Assembly: GCA_019321725.1 (NCBI GenBank)
Contig: CM033106.1
Span: 16,156,551 to 16,220,550 of the forward strand
Origin: Paulownia fortunei
Lineage: Eukaryota > Streptophyta > Magnoliopsida > Lamiales > Paulowniaceae
Direction of reading: 5' to 3'
DNA length: 64,000 nucleotides
In this document: positions 10,790 to 21,616 of the stretch, piece after piece
Position numbering within the stretch: position 1 is the first letter of the stretch
How the letters are laid out: the number at the start of each line of letters is the position of its first letter
Program-made: the position numbers and the translations under genes
Notes under the pieces: generated by a model
Told to the model about the DNA's origin: nothing
The model's database searches: none
The model's input: only the letters and a program-made list of their open reading frames with translations

Positions 10790-13593
10790 AAGATTGTAAC
10801 ACCCCCACCACTAAATATAGATATTGGTATAGCAATATTTTTGACAAGGTAGCACATGTGTGTGCTGTGTGTATATATATATATACTTTTGTCAAATGTA
10901 GCACTTTGAGAAACAGTAAAGTATTTTCTCATATATAACCATATATATAGAAAAATCACTTTTTATATATATAGTCAGTACTTTACATAATAATAATAAA
11001 TGTAAAAAATAGAATATGCCCACAACACAACCCAACAGGTCATCATTCATGTACACTGATCCTCAGAACCTGTAGAAACCCCAATAGTTTGCCCAGTAAG
11101 TCCATGGTATCAAGTATCACCAGACTCACCTACAATGCATAAACTATTTGAGCTAATGCTCAGCAAGTAAATATTATGCATATGAAAGAATAATCCATAA
11201 TATCAAGTCATGCATCTCAAAATGTTATGCCCACAGTGCAATTCTATACATCAAAACATTTCTCTCAAAATCATTTCTTTCTTTAGCCCCTAATCAATGC
11301 TACTATCCTATGCATCGAAAAAGAGCTCTGCACATCGCCATAATCCAATGGCCAATAATCATAAAAGCATGCAAATCCATGCACACTTGTACGCATGCAA
11401 ATCCATGCATGCCAACTTGTAAATCCATGCATGCTTCGGTGCACTAGTAGTGGTCAGTAAAACATTTTTCTTTCTCAGAATCATGCCGTGCAATGCAAGA
11501 TTTATCACAATGCTCATATATAATGCATGCACGCGCTAATGCCCATGTATGTATGCTCAATGGATATGAATGAGAGTAATGCGTGCCCTCTGCCATTCAC
11601 ATATGATCTATGGTATTACATATAAATCAGACATTCACTATGTTTATGCATTGTAGTTGCAAATGAATCTTTACTTACCTTTGATCGGTTATGTGTTACT
11701 TCTAGGTTTCTTAAGTATTACTCCCCAACCCTAAATGTGAAACAATCTATAAAAATACAAGATATCAATCACCATCCTCAATTAATAAGTTCATTATACC
11801 TAATGTAGTATAAAGATATTGAATCTCAATTTTACTAAACAACTTTACCATTTAGAAACTATAACCGAATACAACCTTCTACGTACCTTTGTTCCACATC
11901 TTAAATGTATACTAACCTCACTTAATTGATGTATTATAACTCTTACATCATTTCCATAAATGTTAGGAATCAAATGCACCACATCTATACTGGAACATGT
12001 TAATGAACCAAATGGGACAAATTCACCACTTCACATTTTCTTGTTGCCACATTAATTTGCATGATGATTTTGACACCCTTAGACATATTCATTCATTCCC
12101 AAATTTTTATCACACTTAGCTAACATAAAAAAAATGTAATAACATCATATAATGGTTAAAACTCACGGATATAGCTTCCCAAGTTCAGCTCCCTTCACAG
12201 CATACTAAAACAGATTTTTCCTACAATGACAGTTTTGCACACTTCATGACATTAATGGTTTTGGCACCCTTACGTATATTCAATCTCTCCCAAATTTTTA
12301 CCACACTTATATAACATATACACAGATATAACCAGGTTATACTCTTTCAAAAACTAATGGATTTAGCTCCCCTAATTCAGTCTCCTTCACAGCACACCAA
12401 AACAGATTTTGCTACTTTGGCAGTTTGAATCTTTCTCCAATATCATTCTCTATTTCAATTTCTAATCGATCAAAATTCATTCCAATACTCTTAAATCATA
12501 TACGGACATGTAAATGGTAATAATTATAGGTTTTATTCAACATAACACACACTTTTGAAGCCTAAAACACAAGAAAATAGTAAGGTGATAGTTTCTGCCA
12601 CAAGTATTTTCTATTAACTGTTTGTCATCAAAACCCCTTTCTTTGTACACCAAAGTCTAAATAAAATCTTCCTAACACTTTTATAAGAGATATTTAAAGA
12701 TTAGTAAACAATAAAACCATTCATAATAATCCAAAAACCAAAGGCAAAACCATAGATAAGTATTACCTATGCAGATTTTGAGGTTAAACTTGATGGTAAT
12801 CACTTCTCCTTTGCTTTTCTTGCTTTTATTTCAATTTGGAATCAATTTGGAGCACTTGGATACCTTAAGGTGTGTGTTTGGAAGATGAAAATGGTTGAAA
12901 TGAGGGTCTGATCGTGGCTTAAGGGTGAAGGGTTTGAGGTGTTAGCTTAAGCTTAATAAGAAAGCATAAGGTGGCAAAGCTTGAGGTGGCATGTAATGGT
13001 ATAATCGAATTTTCTCCCTTATCTTGCAGCTCTAATCTTGTGTGTCTCACATATTCTTATTTGGTTGCAACCTATCTTAGTCACCATTCATTCCCATAGG
13101 TAATTCCTATGTCTGTTCATTCGATCTCCATACCGATTAACATCTGATTCTTAAATGATTATCTAGTTTGCATTTCTAAAACCATATGCACATATGGACC
13201 TTGTATTATGACACTTGAATCACATTATATCATGTCCAATATCCCAAGTATGTTAATCCATGGATGTATACTTTTAAAACACCTCGATCTAATTAAATCA
13301 AATCATATAAACTTAATAGTAACACCTTTAACACTTTCAAAATTATAACGTATGAACTATGAATATCCAATATATCGACCAATCTATTCTTTTTCTTATT
13401 TAAATATAGAATTTCTTAATTAGGTTATAAGATCTCAACTACTAATATCATGGGATAGCATTAGAGGTCAAACAATTAAAAATGCTACATAAGATGTCAT
13501 GTAAATGTTAATGCAAATTAGCATATAAGTAGCATGTAATGCATGAATCACATTGGCCAAGTGAGTAGTGTGAGGATTAGGTATTATAAAGAT
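10790..13593 (-). mobile_element. Solo LTR T3 with target duplication AAGAT
   Basis: A 2794-bp element (10795-13588) starting TGTAACACCCCC and ending GGTATTATA, the reverse complement of T1 and T2. AAGAT is found at 10790-10794 and 13589-13593. It has no internal or coding region, so it is a solo LTR of the T family. It carries the ATGCAAATCCATGCAT-rich stretch (11365-11435) that is a minisatellite in T1. The ends and 5-bp duplication fit an LTR retrotransposon; the size and TGTAACACCC-like ends suggest Ty3/gypsy, possibly a chromovirus, but that lineage call is from memory. Confidence 0.85.
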
Positions 13594-13999
13594 TGTTTAT
13601 TTCAAGAATATAAGAGCAACCATTAATTGGCATGTCGGGCACTACTCTAACAGTGATATCCTTTCATATATTCAATTTTAATGTATTCTTAAAAGGTATT
13701 TTTGGTTTAATAAATCATCTTGAAATTTTGAAATGTAAAATACAATATAAAGATTTTATTTTTAATTGTTGGATAATTTTGTTGAGCAGAGCATTTCTAT
13801 ATACAGAATAATATCAGACATAGTTTTTTTTTCTTTAATTATTTGACTAAGAAATCCTCCATAACAAATTTCTAGTGCATCTATTTAGACTCTTTTAAGT
13901 GCTTTAGGATGACAAATGTTGACACAAGAGAGTTCTTTGACTTGTATTTTTAATTGTTTGACAATATTAGCGAGAACTTATGTCTAAGAAGATGGATAA

Positions 14000-14600
14000 G
14001 TTTCAGTCTGTCAAACAAGGGTTCGCGAAACTAGCAGTGTTTAATAAAAATAAAAAATATAATTTAATGATCCTAAAATCTCTACAATTGATTTCTATCA
14101 AGGATTTGGTCTGGAAACTTGCCTCCAAAACTTAAATATCTTTATATTGGAATAATAGTCCCTTTATGAATTTAGTGCCTTAAAAATCTTATATTTTTTT
14201 GAAAAAGTCTCATTTTGGAAGCCAAAAGAACTAAACAATTTCTTGTGATAAGATTAAAGAAAACTTGTAAACGTCTCCAATATTTATCTTTGGATTCACT
14301 AGAAACAAGTACATCATCAATGTAGACTATTGTGAAGGGTGTGTATTGTATAAAAATATTATTCATGATTTTTTAAAATTCAAAAGGAGCATTTTGAGAC
14401 CAAATGGCATTATATTCCATTCAATTTGGCCAAAAGGTACAGTAAAGGTTATTTTGTATTTATCTTTTTCATCAATTTAGATTTGTCAAAATCTTGAGTT
14501 TTTATCAAATTTTGAAACTTTTGCATTATAAAGTCTTTTAAGAAGATCAAATTTGTTTGGGGTTGAATATGTAATCTAATAGGGTACTTTTTTGAGATGT
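14000..14600 (-). pseudogene. Pararetrovirus-like RT to RNase H segment, broken
   Basis: The open piece 14172-14366 contains YIDDVLV, the RT active-site box with both aspartates present, followed by a segment ending IRFLRH where the family has a conserved F-L-G-x. Upstream on the minus strand (14380-14600), fragments such as FTVPFGQ and MPFGLK, typical of caulimovirid RT, can be read in shifted frames. Sequence downstream, to about 14000, resembles the RT to RNase H linker. Several frameshifts separate the parts. Confidence 0.62.
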
Positions 14601-15149
14601 TTGAAATTTATTATTAATTTTGTGGTTCCTCTTTTAAGCTCAATATAATTCTAAACATAGAAGGCTGAGAATAACTAAAGGGATTTGGAGGGATAGGTGA
14701 TTGTTTTGTCAATGAATTCTTGTACTTCGTTCTTAGAATATTCTCAAGGTTCTTGATTTATTTGTGTTGGTCTTGCTTTAGTAGAGATTTGTCATTCATT
14801 GAGATCCGATTCGTAAGGAAGAGTAACAATATATGTCTTTCTCTTCCCAAAAGGCATTTGGTAGGCCAAAACAAATTTGTTGTTCATGTTGTTTTTGGAA
14901 ATTCTTTATTTTTTGTTGGAAGACAGGCACAAAAATTTGTTGTTTATTTTTTTGGTGAGATACTTCTTCTTTGAAGCAAAGAATTTATTTTTCGTTTCCA
15001 TTGATGGTTTCTTAAATTGAGAAATTTTGGACAACTTTAATATTCCTATGGATAACTGGAAACTACAACTAGAAAATAACATAGTTGCCATGAAAGAAGT
15101 TTTAATGTCTTCTGGATCGACTTAAATTAGGCAAAGCATTTATATGAAT

Positions 15150-15420
15150 GGGTTGCCAGGAATTATTGAGGTGTTGAGATCCTTGATGAGAACAAAACTA
15201 GTTTTGAAACAAATACCATTATTACTGACATGAGCGATAGAAAGCTTGAAGTTGATCTTGAGACTTTTAGCGTTGACGGTAAAAAGTCTTGCTTTAGTTT
15301 TTTCAAAGTATTTTGTTTGGATTAATCCTTACTGGATGTATTTCATCTCTGCTCCAAAACCCATTAGGGCGATAGCTTCAAGTTGAAAATCTTCAATGAC
15401 ATGTTTGATTTTTACATACT
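15150..15420 (-). pseudogene. Pararetrovirus-like aspartic protease segment, broken
   Basis: The minus strand reads a segment with GLIQTKYFEK followed by a region resembling the end of the caulimovirid protease, where a G-x-P-F-I stretch is usual. The catalytic D-T-G-A is not intact; the aligned place reads GFGAEM. It lies between the coat-end and RT fragments, as in viral polyproteins. The placement supports the family call more than the motif alone does. Confidence 0.5.
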
Positions 15421-16019
15421 ATTTTTGGTAAGAAATTTTAGAAAGACTGCTGACAAAAGAGTCGTCTTCTTTTCCAAAATCTATCTTTTTCTGGTCTTTA
15501 TTTTGAATTTGTGTTTGTAATTTAAGAATTAGGACATATTATTTTATTTGGTGATTATCTTCTTTAAGGGTTTGGATTTCTTTTTTAAGATGTATTTGGT
15601 TTTTGGAAATCCAACATTTTCATGATTTCTTTGAGTAATGTTTTTGGTTAGGGCAGGGATTTTATGCTTCCTCCTTTTTTGGAAGTCATATTTCGTAATT
15701 GGTGAATATAAATTCTTTGGCTTCTAGGTCTTCAATTTTGTCTATTAGGTTAATGATGAAATGAAATTGGTCAGAGAGCATTAATATTTTCTACTTACAA
15801 TGGTAAATGCCTGGAGGACATTCATCACAAGAGTTTTGGCTTGATTTGGAGCTTTCTTCATTAGAATATTCAATAATTTTTGGTAGGATTTGATTTAGTT
15901 GTTCTTCAGACAAGGGATGTCATTTTTTATTTCAAGGGGTTTGGTTTCTTCATCATCAAGTAGATTGATGAATTGATTGGTGGATTCTTCTCCAAGCTGA
16001 AGTTCTTACATATGTCGCC

Positions 16020-16268
16020 TTACTCTAGAAGTTGTTGCATAAGCCTGGGTTTCCCACAATTATGGCAAACATCGACTTTCTTTTGAAGGAAAATTCCTTC
16101 TTTGGGAAGCTTGTTTTGAAAGAATATTTTTCGGTGAGATATTTTATGAAGTTGTTGAGAAGAGTTTTTGTAGGTTCTTTTGGGATTTTTGTTTTTGTAA
16201 TATAACGTTAGAGATTTGTTTTTAAGGATGGTGAATAGATTTTTTGGAAACTGAATTGTTTGCACCAA
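16020..16268 (-). pseudogene. Basic, CHNCGK-containing coat-end remnant
   Basis: An open piece of 82 codons rich in lysine, ending with CHNCGKP, the first half of a CX2CX4HX4C zinc knuckle; the histidine and last cysteine are lost. A lysine-rich tract before a zinc knuckle is usual at the C-terminus of caulimovirid coat proteins. Alone it would be weak evidence; its place upstream of the protease and RT pieces supports it. Confidence 0.45.
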
Positions 16269-16323
16269 TTTCCAAACTCTTTACAAGTTGTAAGGTTTGC
16301 TTCTTCAATTGTGATTTTAGTGT

Positions 16324-16945
16324 AAAAGTTTACATTCTAAAAAATTTAATTTTTTCTAGTAAATTATAAGTGTATGCTATGACATAGGAGATAGAATGAG
16401 GAAAAAAAATACTTTCCTACTGTTAATGTTAATAAGATTAAAAAATTAAAAACTGGATATCCATTTTTTGCTTACATATTCAAATTATAGTTTAACTGAA
16501 TTTTTTTTCTTTTAATTGTATAATTTCAAAGCAAACTTATATTAGAGAAACAATATATTTCCTACTTTTATGTTTAATTATAACTAAAAATTAAAAAAAC
16601 GACTCACAATGTTGGTACCTATTTCTTACTTTCATATTAATTTTTTATTTTTAATTAATTTATTTTCTTTTTAAAAGTTTACATTCTAAAAAAATTATTT
16701 TTTTCTAATAAATCAAAATTGTCAGCTATAATACAGGAATTAGAATGAGGAAAAATACTTTCCTACTATTAATGTTAATAAGATTAAAAATTTAAAACTT
16801 AATATCCATTTCTTGCTTACGTATTTAAATTATAGTTTAATTAGATTTTTTTTCTTTTTATTGTATAATTTCAAAGAAAACTTATATTATTTTCTATGCG
16901 AGAAACAATATATTTCCTACTTTTATTTTTAATTATGACTAAAAG
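16324..16945. repeat. Tandem duplication, about 350 bp, AT-rich
   Basis: Two direct copies, 16324-16589 and 16673-16944, each starting AAAAGTTTACATTCTA and ending TTTAATTATRACTAAAA. The offset is about 349 to 355 bp. Shared landmarks include GAATGAGGAAAAA and TACTTTCCTACT. No coding content. It lies between the pararetrovirus fossil and a copia leader. Confidence 0.8.
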
Positions 16946-18000
16946 TTGGGCACATAAAATATATTAAAAAGTGGTTAACTTTTAACGATTGTATCTCTAT
17001 ACAAACCCCAAGATATTTTGCCTCACTTATCCTTATATACCTTAATTTTATGAGCCCATATGGTACTATGTATCAAGCAACAACCATCAAACCTCCATAT
17101 AGATGGATCATCAAAATGTTTCATAACTCATGACCAATATAGAGATGAGTCCATCCCATGGGCATCGGTATGATTAGTAGAGATCATAGCTTTCCACCAT
17201 AAAGTCATCTCATCACTCATGGCCAATGACTAAGTGAGGTAGCATCGTCCTGTTATCTACTTTTGATGGTAGGCATGGATTATTGGGTCCAACCCGGTTT
17301 TATCTATATTTGCTTGAAATTGAAATTTTGGAAAAATTCCTTTACTAGATTTCAAATACAAATGTGGTATATGTATCATTGAAAGCATTAAATATACCTT
17401 ATGCATGCATCTAATACATACACAATTGGATGATAATGAGCCATGCCTATGCGATCCATTTAAGCCAAAGATTATTCTCGATCAGTCCAAAGGTAATAAA
17501 ATGAAAATTAAAATAATTTCTATTACATTCATGGGCCTTCTCTTTATTCTCCACCTTGGTTTTTCTTATTGTCTATCATGAAACAAAAAGAAAACCTCAT
17601 CATAGGCTACTATCTTTACAGTTCAAAAAATAAAAAATATATACAAAAAGAGAATAAGAGACATGCAAGCCCCATTTTGATACCCAAAAACATACATCCA
17701 ATCATATTGGTTAATGGCTCTATGATCATCACATACATGCTCATAAATACACCACATGAATGTATAAAAGCATGAAAATTTACCATTCATTAAAATTGCC
17801 AATTTTAAGACATGGGACATAATTTTAATGTTTCATGAAAGACCCATTTTTTAGAAATTTCAAATGAACAATTTCATTAAAAATTTAAAAAATTAATTTA
17901 AAACAAGGCTATCCAACAGATGAACATGCAACAGCGTGCTGCCAAGCACCTAATGATGCAAACAGGGTGGCTTGTGCGCACGTCAGGTGCCCAACACCCA

Positions 18001-18032
18001 ACACACGCACACGCACACGCACACGCACACAC
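18001..18032. repeat. (ACACGC)n microsatellite
   Basis: Short run of ACACGC units within the GC-rich copia leader. It explains the cysteine-valine repeat in an antisense frame that is not a gene. Confidence 0.9.
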
Positions 18033-18525
18033 TATTGGGCGAGCACCCTAGGATAGTTGTGTATGCACCTATTATACGGGCACATGCATAATCTGCTATA
18101 GTATGTGTAAATGAGCAATAATCGCCTGTGTCATGTGCTATGCCATCTGCCCATATGTGTAAGTTGGGTGCCCAACACCTATCATCACATGCATAAGGCT
18201 TTTGCCACACCTTGGACGCAACGATTGCGTGATATGATATCATGGTTGTTGCCCACCATGCCTAGGCCAGTGCATTACCAGATAGCAGCACACACGAGCG
18301 GTAGCCCACACTTGTACTAAGCCAGCGACGTTCCTACCCCTAGCCCGATGGTATTTTTCATGACCCAATGATGGTTCCTTTGATGTTTTGTTGTATCCAA
18401 GATTTAACAATTAAATCAAAAATTACTGAAACAAGCGAGTCCCAATTAGAAATCATAATTTAAGCATAGAATTTAACAATTAAATCCTAAAGGCATAAAT
18501 TGAAACTCAATTGAAAATGCATAAA

Positions 18526-18542
18526 CTGTGGATCTGATACCA
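18526..18542 (-). promoter_or_regulatory. tRNA-iMet primer binding site (truncated copia)
   Basis: The minus strand reads TGGTATCAGATCCACAG next to the LTR edge at 18544. It is the closest match in the window to the usual plant TGGTATCAGAGC primer site. Confidence 0.78.
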
Positions 18543-18543
18543 C

Positions 18544-20218
18544 TATTAGATTCATGTAATCATGGGTATATGCAGCGAAATTTTAAAAAAATTAAAACAT
18601 AACATGCCCTATCAAATATGGCATCACCCTCAATTCGTTGTGATTATCAATTTCGCATTTCCAATTATCTTAACTAAATAGAAAAGAGATTTTGGATTTA
18701 TACCTTAAGCACTCTAGTTGTTAAAGAGGTAGAAGCAATCGAGTCCTATCCCTTCATACTAAAATTGATTCGCAGGGATCCAAGCATCTCCCTCTATCAA
18801 AATCCACACTTTGGGTAGGAACCCAATTAGAATCCCGGTAGCAATTCTTATTCCTTCACTAATTTAACTTTGGAGTGACTTGAGTGAGTATTAGTTCTTA
18901 AAACAACCGATGGTATGAAGAACTAAATATTTTCAATAAAAAGACGGAACTTCTGATTGATGGAAGAAGGTAGGATATGGTGTGAAAACCCTTTTCTCCC
19001 TTTTGAAGTGGCCAAAAATTCAAAGGCTAAAAGCTTCTTTGAAAGTTTCAGCCCTCTCTATTTAAGGGTGGTGGCTGAAAATCCAAGAGTCCTACTCTTG
19101 GTAATTTTTGGCCCCCATTCTTATTGGTTGGAAGATTTTTGATTGATCACAAGATATCCCAAAAATATCCAACTCTGTTTTGTATCTTTCCAAGATACTT
19201 GAAGATATTTTATGTAATCCTATTAGATAATTCCAAGAATATCTATTTCTTAAAAGTTCATCTTCTTCCAACAACTTCAGTAGGCCTCTTCTAATGGGCT
19301 ACTTTGAATTGGGTTTGGACTCTTAACTAAATCCAATAATTAATTCAATTAATTAATTAATCTTAATTTATTAATTTAATTCCATTGAGCCCACCAAATT
19401 AGATTAGGCCCAATTAAATAATCTAATTATTTAATTGAGTAAATTAATTTAACAATTAAATTAGTTTATAGCTAACATAATTAATTGATCTAATCAATTA
19501 ATTGTTTCACCACAATTGTGCTCCCTAATCTTATTAGGTCTAATTAATTAATATAATTATTTATTTAAATAATTAATTCAAATCTTTGAATAAAATTAAG
19601 CCCTAATTCATTAATTCGATCCAAATCTTTTGGTCATTTTCCAAATTAGAAATGCTCCATCCCAAATTATTTGTAACCCTTTAGGTTTATAACTAAGCTG
19701 GTTGTGGGCTTACAACACTTGTAACTTATAAATAATAATTTTTTTAATTAATTAATTTAATTAATTAATCCATTTGGAATTAACTTCTTAATTCCAAGAA
19801 CCTCAGGAGTCATGGGAAACACCTAGCAAGTGTATAATGACTACCTAGTCTCAGGTGAAACTATGAGAAAACCTATTATAATTACGAGTACCATACATAT
19901 AAGTCATTCCATTATCGAATCTCTTGATTTAGTTTAAGGTATAGATTATAAGTTGAAATCCTAAATAACTCAATAACTATGATTTCATTTTAAGTTCTAA
20001 TGACTCATGATAAGTCATTAAAAAATCATATCTAACATTCATCCTGCCTTGGCAAAGGACTCTAAACTTATGAATTATGAAAACTTAGGAGATTCACTTG
20101 CTCTACTAGACAAGTGACAGGTCATTTGTTGGCCACTCATTAACCTCCATACAGACCAATACAACGTCCAACGTATCCCCTTTGTGATTATCAGGCAATC
20201 AGAAGATACATCAACATC
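18544..20218 (-). repeat. Copia LTR, truncated at its outer end
   Basis: LTR of the element above, starting TATTAGATTCATG (TGTTGGGTTC in relatives) and running through the TTAATTAA-rich block to AGATACATCAACATCTC at 20218, where the match to A2's LTR stops before its expected CACTACTCTAACA end. A plus-facing LTR begins at once, so it was probably cut by that insertion. The missing outer part is not elsewhere in the window. Confidence 0.75.
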
Positions 20219-21029
20219 TCTTAGAGTGGTGCCCGGTGCACCAATTAGATTGGGCATATTTTATACTCTTGTATGTTGTAAAATATTATTTTTCAAATCA
20301 TATTAATAAAAATAGGCATTTTTTTCTTTAATTACATATTGTAATTAGATAAAGTCCCTAGACCAAACTTACTATGGGGCATGGTTGTGCATATGATACT
20401 GATCATGTAATTGCCTCTAAGGCTTCATCTTAAATAAGTTTCGGGTTGAGGGCTTTTTGAGATGGGATATTGAATAGCCTAACAAAACTCACAACATGAG
20501 GCATGCACAATGAGGATATCTCACTGCATAGATATTGGGGTAGTGATGCTAGTACATATATCAGGGTGCATATTAGAATAAGTAACACTGAACAAGACCA
20601 CTGAAAAATTTTAGTTGGAGATGTTGTATATTGAAGTAAAAACTTCTACGTTGTGATAGTACATGACTAGTCCTTGGACTTGAGGCACTAAAGTAGCCTT
20701 GTGCTCGTTGTGTTACGTCTTGATATAAATTCTGATTGCCTGATGATAACAAAGGGGGTATATTGGATGTTGTATTATCGTGCATGGAGGTTAATGAGTT
20801 GCTAATAAAGAATGTGTTACTTATCTAGTGGAACAAGTGAATCTCCAATGATTTCATAGTTCATGGCTTAGAAGTCCTTGACTAAGGCAGGATGAATGTT
20901 AGATAGGGATTTTCTAACCAATCATCATGAGTTATTAGAACTTGAAATGGAATTATAGCCATTGAGTTATTTAGACTATTGACTTATAATCTATACCTTA
21001 AACTCAATCAGTGGATTGGTTGATGGAAG
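20219..21029 (+). repeat. Partial copia LTR, plus-facing (first)
   Basis: Starts CTTAGAGTGGTGCCCGGTG, the plus-strand form of the LTR start TGTTAGAGTAGTGCCCGG, and follows the reverse complement of the A2 LTR to TTGATGGAAG at 21029, where a second LTR start follows. About 800 bp are kept. With 18544-20218 it forms a long inverted repeat. Confidence 0.72.
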
Positions 21030-21616
21030 TGTTGGAGTAGTTCCGGGTGAGCCAATTGATCTAGCCATTCTTATACTCTTGTGAATTATTCTTATTCATA
21101 TTAATATCATTAAAATGATAATTTTCATCTTAAATTCATCATAGAAATTAGATAAAGTCCTTAGATCATATATAACTATGAGGCCTGGTCGTGCATATAA
21201 TGGCGATCATGGAATATATCTCCAAGGTTGTGGTCTTAAAACATTCCAAATTAAAGAACAATGAGATGGGATATCATTGATCAAGTTGAGAATTGTGCAT
21301 ATGATGCAGGCTCAAAAGGAGGATGCCTTGTTCCTTGGGCATTAGTGTGGTGACACTAGTGCATGTATGCGGGTGCTTATTTGGAAACAAACGTACTCAA
21401 TTACCCTACCTGGAAATTCCTAATTAGAAATATTTTATTGTTGAATGGGAATTTTCCCATTACAATAGTGCAGGAATTAGTCATTGGACTTGAAACTCCA
21501 TAGTAACCTTGTCCATGATATGTTACACTTTGATAAATTCTTCAATTGCATGATAATCACAAGGGATTTACGTTGGGTGTAACATCTTTATGTATAGAGG
21601 TTAATGAGTGGCCAAC
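21030..21616 (+). repeat. Partial copia LTR, plus-facing (second)
   Basis: Starts TGTTGGAGTAGTTCCGGGTG and follows the same family to AATGAGTGGCCAAC at 21616, where LTR B2 begins. The 57054-59161 copy continues at this point with AAAGGATCCGTCAC, so the break is an insertion, not an LTR end. Confidence 0.72.

Larger units (their letters stand above)
6286..13652 (-). repeat. LTR of copia element A1 (right copy, split by insertions)
   Basis: The 5' LTR of A1 on the minus strand. On the plus strand it starts TGTTGGGTTTG at 6286 and ends CTACTCTAACA at 13652. It survives in three pieces, 6286-7601, 10445-10794 and 13594-13652, separated by solo LTRs B1 and T3. Compared with the left copy it also lacks about 500 bp near 7530. 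GTGAT at 13653-13657 would be its target duplication; the partner lies outside the window. The joins are supported by the left LTR, which runs without interruption through GACAGACAAAGCC (about 1196) and GAATAAGATTGTAT (about 1535). Confidence 0.8.
13653..16320 (-). pseudogene. Endogenous pararetrovirus-like polyprotein fossil
   Basis: Minus-strand remains of a Caulimoviridae-like polyprotein in the expected order: a basic, zinc-knuckle-like end of the coat region (16020-16268), a protease-like segment (15150-15420), and RT leading into RNase H (about 14000-14600). Many stops and frameshifts break it, and N-terminal movement-protein sequence is not recognised. Plant genomes often hold such non-functional copies. 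A Ty3/gypsy origin is less likely because the wording around the RT box is closer to caulimovirids. It is flanked by the end of A1 on the left and by an AT-rich duplication on the right. It could not be expressed as an intact protein. Confidence 0.62.
16962..18543 (-). mobile_element. Truncated copia internal leader (relative of A1 and A2)
   Basis: It matches the part of A2 between gag and the primer site: the CTTAATTTTATGAGCCCATATGG motif at 17041-17063, the 'tcatgaccaa' blocks and a GC-rich island at 17925-18345. All of pol and the left LTR are gone, the break being near 16960. A primer site lies at 18526-18542 (minus strand TGGTATCAGATCCACAG), so 18544 begins the LTR. No coding frame is recognisable; the two antisense frames near 18000-18320 are products of the repeat-rich island. 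Confidence 0.7.

Noticed and set aside
17983..18320. Overlapping frames with cysteine-valine repeat
   Set aside because: Caused by the (ACACGC)n run and GC-rich leader of a truncated copia.
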